64,000 nt of DNA from Salinispira pacifica (lineage in GTDB: Bacteria; Spirochaetota; Spirochaetia; DSM-27196; Salinispiraceae). Positions 60,947 to 64,000 of this stretch are shown in pieces; within the stretch, counting starts at the first letter, position 1, and each line of letters begins with the position of its first letter. Under the pieces are notes generated by a model. It saw only the letters and a program-made list of their open reading frames with translations. It did not search any database and was not told where the DNA came from. The stretch is from positions 757,001 through 821,000 of the forward strand of contig NC_023035.1 of NCBI RefSeq assembly GCF_000507245.1, given 5' to 3'. The position numbers were made by a program, and so were the translations under genes.

Positions 60947-63900
60947 ATGAAACGTATACTGAGTGTTGTATTTTTGATGCTGATAGTTTCCGCATCAGTT
61001 TTTGCAGGAGGAGGACAGGAGGTTGAAACGGAAATTTTTCTCAGCCAGCCTCCCCGGTACATCAGTCCCGGCAATCCGGAAACAGGTAAGGATACTCTTC
61101 AAATAGAGAACATCCAGATTACCATTCAGGATAATGCCGCCATCCAGCGCTATGAACTGCGCATCTACAACAAGCGCGGTGAGGTGATCTATTCGGTTGC
61201 CGAAGAGAACCTGGAAGGACGGGGCTTCGTAGGCGAACTGCTCAACGTGGGAGAAATCCCCTCGGTGGCAGTTCCCCAGAGCCTGATCTGGGACGGTACC
61301 GATAACGAGGGTAACACCGTTCCCGACGGAGAGTATTTTTATCAGCTGTATGTCAGGGATTCCTTCGATAAGCTTGCTTCAACCGCCCCCCTTTCGGTGG
61401 TTGTGGACACCCGCCCGCCGGAAATTGTTGAGCTTGAACCGGAAATTCTCATTTTTTCACCCAACAATGACGGTAAGCGGGACAGCATCAGCTTCGATAT
61501 TCAGACCGGAACCGCAGAACGATGGGACCTGGAGGTTCTTGACTCATCGGGAGAAACGGTAATCAGCCGGACCCGGGCATCCGAGGGCGATACTGCAGCC
61601 AGCGATCTTCTGGCCCCTTCTGAATTCAGCTGGGACGGCAACGATCCTTCGGGAACCCGCCAGAGCGAAGGGGAGTACGAGTTCAGGCTTACCGGAACCG
61701 ACCGGGCGGGAAACAGCGTGGAAGAGAGCATTGAGTTTATTCTCAGCTATGCGGCTGCCAATGTGGAAATGAGCATAGCCGGTGAAAACCCCTATTTTTC
61801 CCGATTTGAGCGGGAGGCTCTGGATTTTGTTATCAGCATTAATGAAACCGACGGCATGGCCAGCTGGAAGCTTGAGATAGAGGATGAGGAAGGCATTGTA
61901 TACCGCCGTTTTGTCGGAGATTCTTCCAATGTCCCCGACAGAATATCATTTGACGGAACCGGAAACCCCGGAAGACCGGAAGCCGGATCCGTTCCCCTGG
62001 AGGACGGAACCTATGAGGCGGTGTTTTCCGTATCGTATGAAAACGGCAATCTGTCCAAATCGGAAGCGGTGGATGTCATCATGGACAGCACGGCTCCTGA
62101 AGCCACTCTCTCAGCCGACTCAGCCCCCGAAGGCAGAGAGCTTGGTAATCCCATATATTTCGGGGGAGAAGCCAAACCGTATCTGGCAATCGACGCCCAG
62201 TATGAAGAAGGCGTGGAGTGGGAGCTGGTTCTTGAAGATGCCGAGGAGAACCAGACGGTCGTGGCCCTTGAGGAAGTGCTGAACGCCGGAATCGAATTTC
62301 CCCTGAACTGGGACGGAACCAATCCCTTGACAGGTAACGAAATCCCCGACGGTAACTATCAGCTCTATTTGAGAGCAACCGATCAGGCAGGAAACCAGGG
62401 ACTCTCGGATGTGGCCCGTTTTATTAAAGACACCACCAGCCGGGCTGCCACATCGATTCAATTGTCCGGAACCGTTCTTGCTCCCGGCGGAGATGCGGGC
62501 TACGAAGTTGTGAGAATAACGCCCCAGGTTCCCGTCACAGAGGGAATCGAGTATTTCGTTCTCACCATTGTCAACAGCGAAGATGGGCGGCCCTATTTTA
62601 CCCGTCAGGTAAGGGAAGTAATTCCCTACATCGAATGGGCCGGCGTACGGAACAACAATCAGCCGGTGCCCGACGGCGAATACTTTGTCGAAATGAATAT
62701 TATGTATCTCAATGGTGATAATCCTTTTGTACGCAGCGATGAGGCCATTGAAGTGGGCAGAGACCGTCCGGAGGTTACCGCAGATGTGGACCGGAGACTC
62801 TTCACTCCCAACGATGACGGAGATCGGGATACCATCTCAATCACCCAGGAATCCAGCGAACAGGATCTCTGGACCGGTACCTTCACCAACGAGGACGGTG
62901 AAGTTGTGAAAACCCTCACATGGGAAGGTGAGGTTGAAGATTTTGTCTGGGACGGAACCGGTGAAGACGGAGAAGTGCTCCCCGACGGATTTTACACCTA
63001 CACGGTGAGCGCCGAGAACAAGTTCGGCAACATCGGCAGCGCAAAGCTGGTGAATCTGCGCATCGATAATCTCAGCGCAACCATCAGCATCAAAGCAGAC
63101 GAAGAAGTGTTCAGTCCCAACGGCGATGATTACAAAGACGTTGTGACCCTGCTTCCCTCGGTTGCAATACCCGAAAATCTCCGGGCATGGGAAATCAAGC
63201 TCACCACCCAGGACGGACTTATCAACAAAACCTTCCGGGGCGGAAGCAATCTTCCCGAAGAGATCGTCTGGGACGGGGAGAACGATGCTCGAAACGTACA
63301 GGACGGTGAATACACGGTTACCTTCTTTGTGGAATACAAAAACGGGAACTACACCCAGCGGGAAGCGGATGAAACGGTAATACTCGTTACCAATCCCCCC
63401 CAGGGATACGTAAACCTGGACGATAACGTGTTGTTCAGCCCAGACGGTGACGGAAATAACGACACGGTTACCATCGGTCTGGATGCCAGAGCTGCGGACC
63501 GGCCTATCAGCGGCTGGGATGTGGAAATCCTGGATCCCTACGGAAACAGTTTCAAGACCTGGGAGGGAGAAGGTCTTCCCCCGGAACAGCTGGAATGGAA
63601 CGGAATCGGCGATAACGGCGAGTTGGTGCAGTCAGCCGCCGACTATACGGTAGTCTTCACTCTGGAAGACAATCTGAAAAACACCGGAATTGCCACCGAT
63701 GTAATACCCGTCGATATTCTGGTAATCGCCGAAGGAGATCAGTACAGAATCAACATTCCGTCCATCTACTTTGCAGGATACACCGCCGACCTCTTCGATG
63801 TGGCCGCAGGGGAACAGGAGCGGAATTTTGAGACCCTGCGCAGACTTGAATCCATTCTGAACAAGTACGGAGAGTACGATATCACCATTGAGGGTCATGC

Positions 63901-64000
63901 AGTTCAGCTTCTCAGCGGAGCTGCAGCGGAGCGTGAGCAGAGGGAAACTCTTATTCCCCTGAGCCGGCAAAGGGCTTTGGAAGTAAAACAGGCCCTGGCC
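60947..64000 (+). CDS. Envelope protein with FlgD-Ig-like repeats and OmpA-like C-terminus (3' truncated)
   Basis: The frame is open from the ATG at 60947 (AGGAG eight bases upstream) to the window edge, 1018 codons. A signal peptide ends SASVFA, followed by GGGQEVE. The body is a string of FlgD-type immunoglobulin repeats, each with LIWDGTDNEGN-like and VPDGEYFYQL-like elements. Several have a calcium-type DxDxD loop (SPNNDGKRDS, TPNDDGDRDT, SPDGDGNNDT). The last visible part (ETLRRLESILNKYGEYDITI, then EGHA and SRQRALEVKQAL) is the start of an OmpA-like peptidoglycan-binding domain. It is probably a large periplasmic or surface structural protein. The C-terminal end lies outside the window. 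Confidence 0.88.
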   Translation, partial: MKRILSVVFLMLIVSASVFAGGGQEVETEIFLSQPPRYISPGNPETGKDTLQIENIQITIQDNAAIQRYELRIYNKRGEVIYSVAEENLEGRGFVGELLNVGEIPSVAVPQSLIWDGTDNEGNTVPDGEYFYQLYVRDSFDKLASTAPLSVVVDTRPPEIVELEPEILIFSPNNDGKRDSISFDIQTGTAERWDLEVLDSSGETVISRTRASEGDTAASDLLAPSEFSWDGNDPSGTRQSEGEYEFRLTGTDRAGNSVEESIEFILSYAAANVEMSIAGENPYFSRFEREALDFVISINETDGMASWKLEIEDEEGIVYRRFVGDSSNVPDRISFDGTGNPGRPEAGSVPLEDGTYEAVFSVSYENGNLSKSEAVDVIMDSTAPEATLSADSAPEGRELGNPIYFGGEAKPYLAIDAQYEEGVEWELVLEDAEENQTVVALEEVLNAGIEFPLNWDGTNPLTGNEIPDGNYQLYLRATDQAGNQGLSDVARFIKDTTSRAATSIQLSGTVLAPGGDAGYEVVRITPQVPVTEGIEYFVLTIVNSEDGRPYFTRQVREVIPYIEWAGVRNNNQPVPDGEYFVEMNIMYLNGDNPFVRSDEAIEVGRDRPEVTADVDRRLFTPNDDGDRDTISITQESSEQDLWTGTFTNEDGEVVKTLTWEGEVEDFVWDGTGEDGEVLPDGFYTYTVSAENKFGNIGSAKLVNLRIDNLSATISIKADEEVFSPNGDDYKDVVTLLPSVAIPENLRAWEIKLTTQDGLINKTFRGGSNLPEEIVWDGENDARNVQDGEYTVTFFVEYKNGNYTQREADETVILVTNPPQGYVNLDDNVLFSPDGDGNNDTVTIGLDARAADRPISGWDVEILDPYGNSFKTWEGEGLPPEQLEWNGIGDNGELVQSAADYTVVFTLEDNLKNTGIATDVIPVDILVIAEGDQYRINIPSIYFAGYTADLFDVAAGEQERNFETLRRLESILNKYGEYDITIEGHAVQLLSGAAAEREQRETLIPLSRQRALEVKQALA

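Overview
The window looks like chromosomal DNA of a free-living, probably marine or saline, member of the Spirochaetales. This is inferred from gene content, not from a marker. Pointers are several periplasmic binding proteins whose signal peptides end in a spirochaete-style 'FA' plus a small acidic or glycine-rich linker, relaxed lipoboxes, FlgD-Ig/OmpA-type envelope proteins and many oligosaccharide ABC systems. No rRNA, tRNA or CRISPR was found.

Layout. 1-9.7 kb: end of a DNA methyltransferase, an unknown charged protein, a DUF368/PopT polyprenyl-phosphate transporter with a glycerophosphodiesterase, an aldo/keto reductase, a delta-60-repeat lipoprotein, a frameshifted GNAT protein, a ROK fructokinase and an unknown basic protein. 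9.7-18.6 kb: housekeeping genes with a gammaproteobacterial flavour (glnS with an apparently leaderless promoter, cmoA-cmoB, guaC), an Ldh_2-family oxidoreductase lacking the usual active-site His, a sugar kinase, a frameshifted YdeI-like gene and an M15 peptidase. 18.6-25.2 kb: a hybrid histidine kinase overlapping a REC-GGDEF cyclase gene, an unknown kinase-fold-like protein, an SDR, and a YpdA-like flavoprotein split by an in-frame amber codon. 25.3-31.3 kb: an FbpABC-type ferric iron importer, an intact IS with 23-bp inverted repeats inserted at the fbpC stop codon, and a 131-bp non-autonomous relative of that IS. 31.4-39.5 kb: an S10 peptidase, an ABC exporter whose ATPase lacks its Walker A segment, a class III nucleotidyl cyclase, an APC permease fused to PTS EIIA, and RadC. 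39.5-44.3 kb: a GntR/LacI-hybrid repressor next to a three-gene sugar ABC importer. 44.5-56.7 kb: a locus for beta-glucan (laminarin-like) use. It holds a GH16 surface lipoprotein, a very large GH94-clan phosphorylase, an LplABC-type importer, a LacI repressor and a cytosolic GH30 enzyme. Two near-identical LacI-type operators sit in its divergent promoter region. 56.8-60.3 kb: the most unusual locus. 60.4-64 kb: a DUF3820 protein and the start of a large FlgD-Ig/OmpA envelope protein.

The standout locus is 56822-60314. After two single-base corrections it reads as one 1164-residue protein with E1-alpha, E1-beta, lipoyl and ketoacyl synthase III parts in that order. It has no E2 acyltransferase domain. 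This suggests direct hand-off of an acyl group, made by oxidative decarboxylation of a 2-oxoacid, from the lipoyl arm to a KAS III active site.

A caution runs through the window. Six genes are broken by what look like single-base losses, all of the same sign and all in G or C runs of 2 to 5 bases. That pattern fits homopolymer undercalls or slippage better than independent gene decay. A premature amber codon and a P-loop deletion are separate defects.
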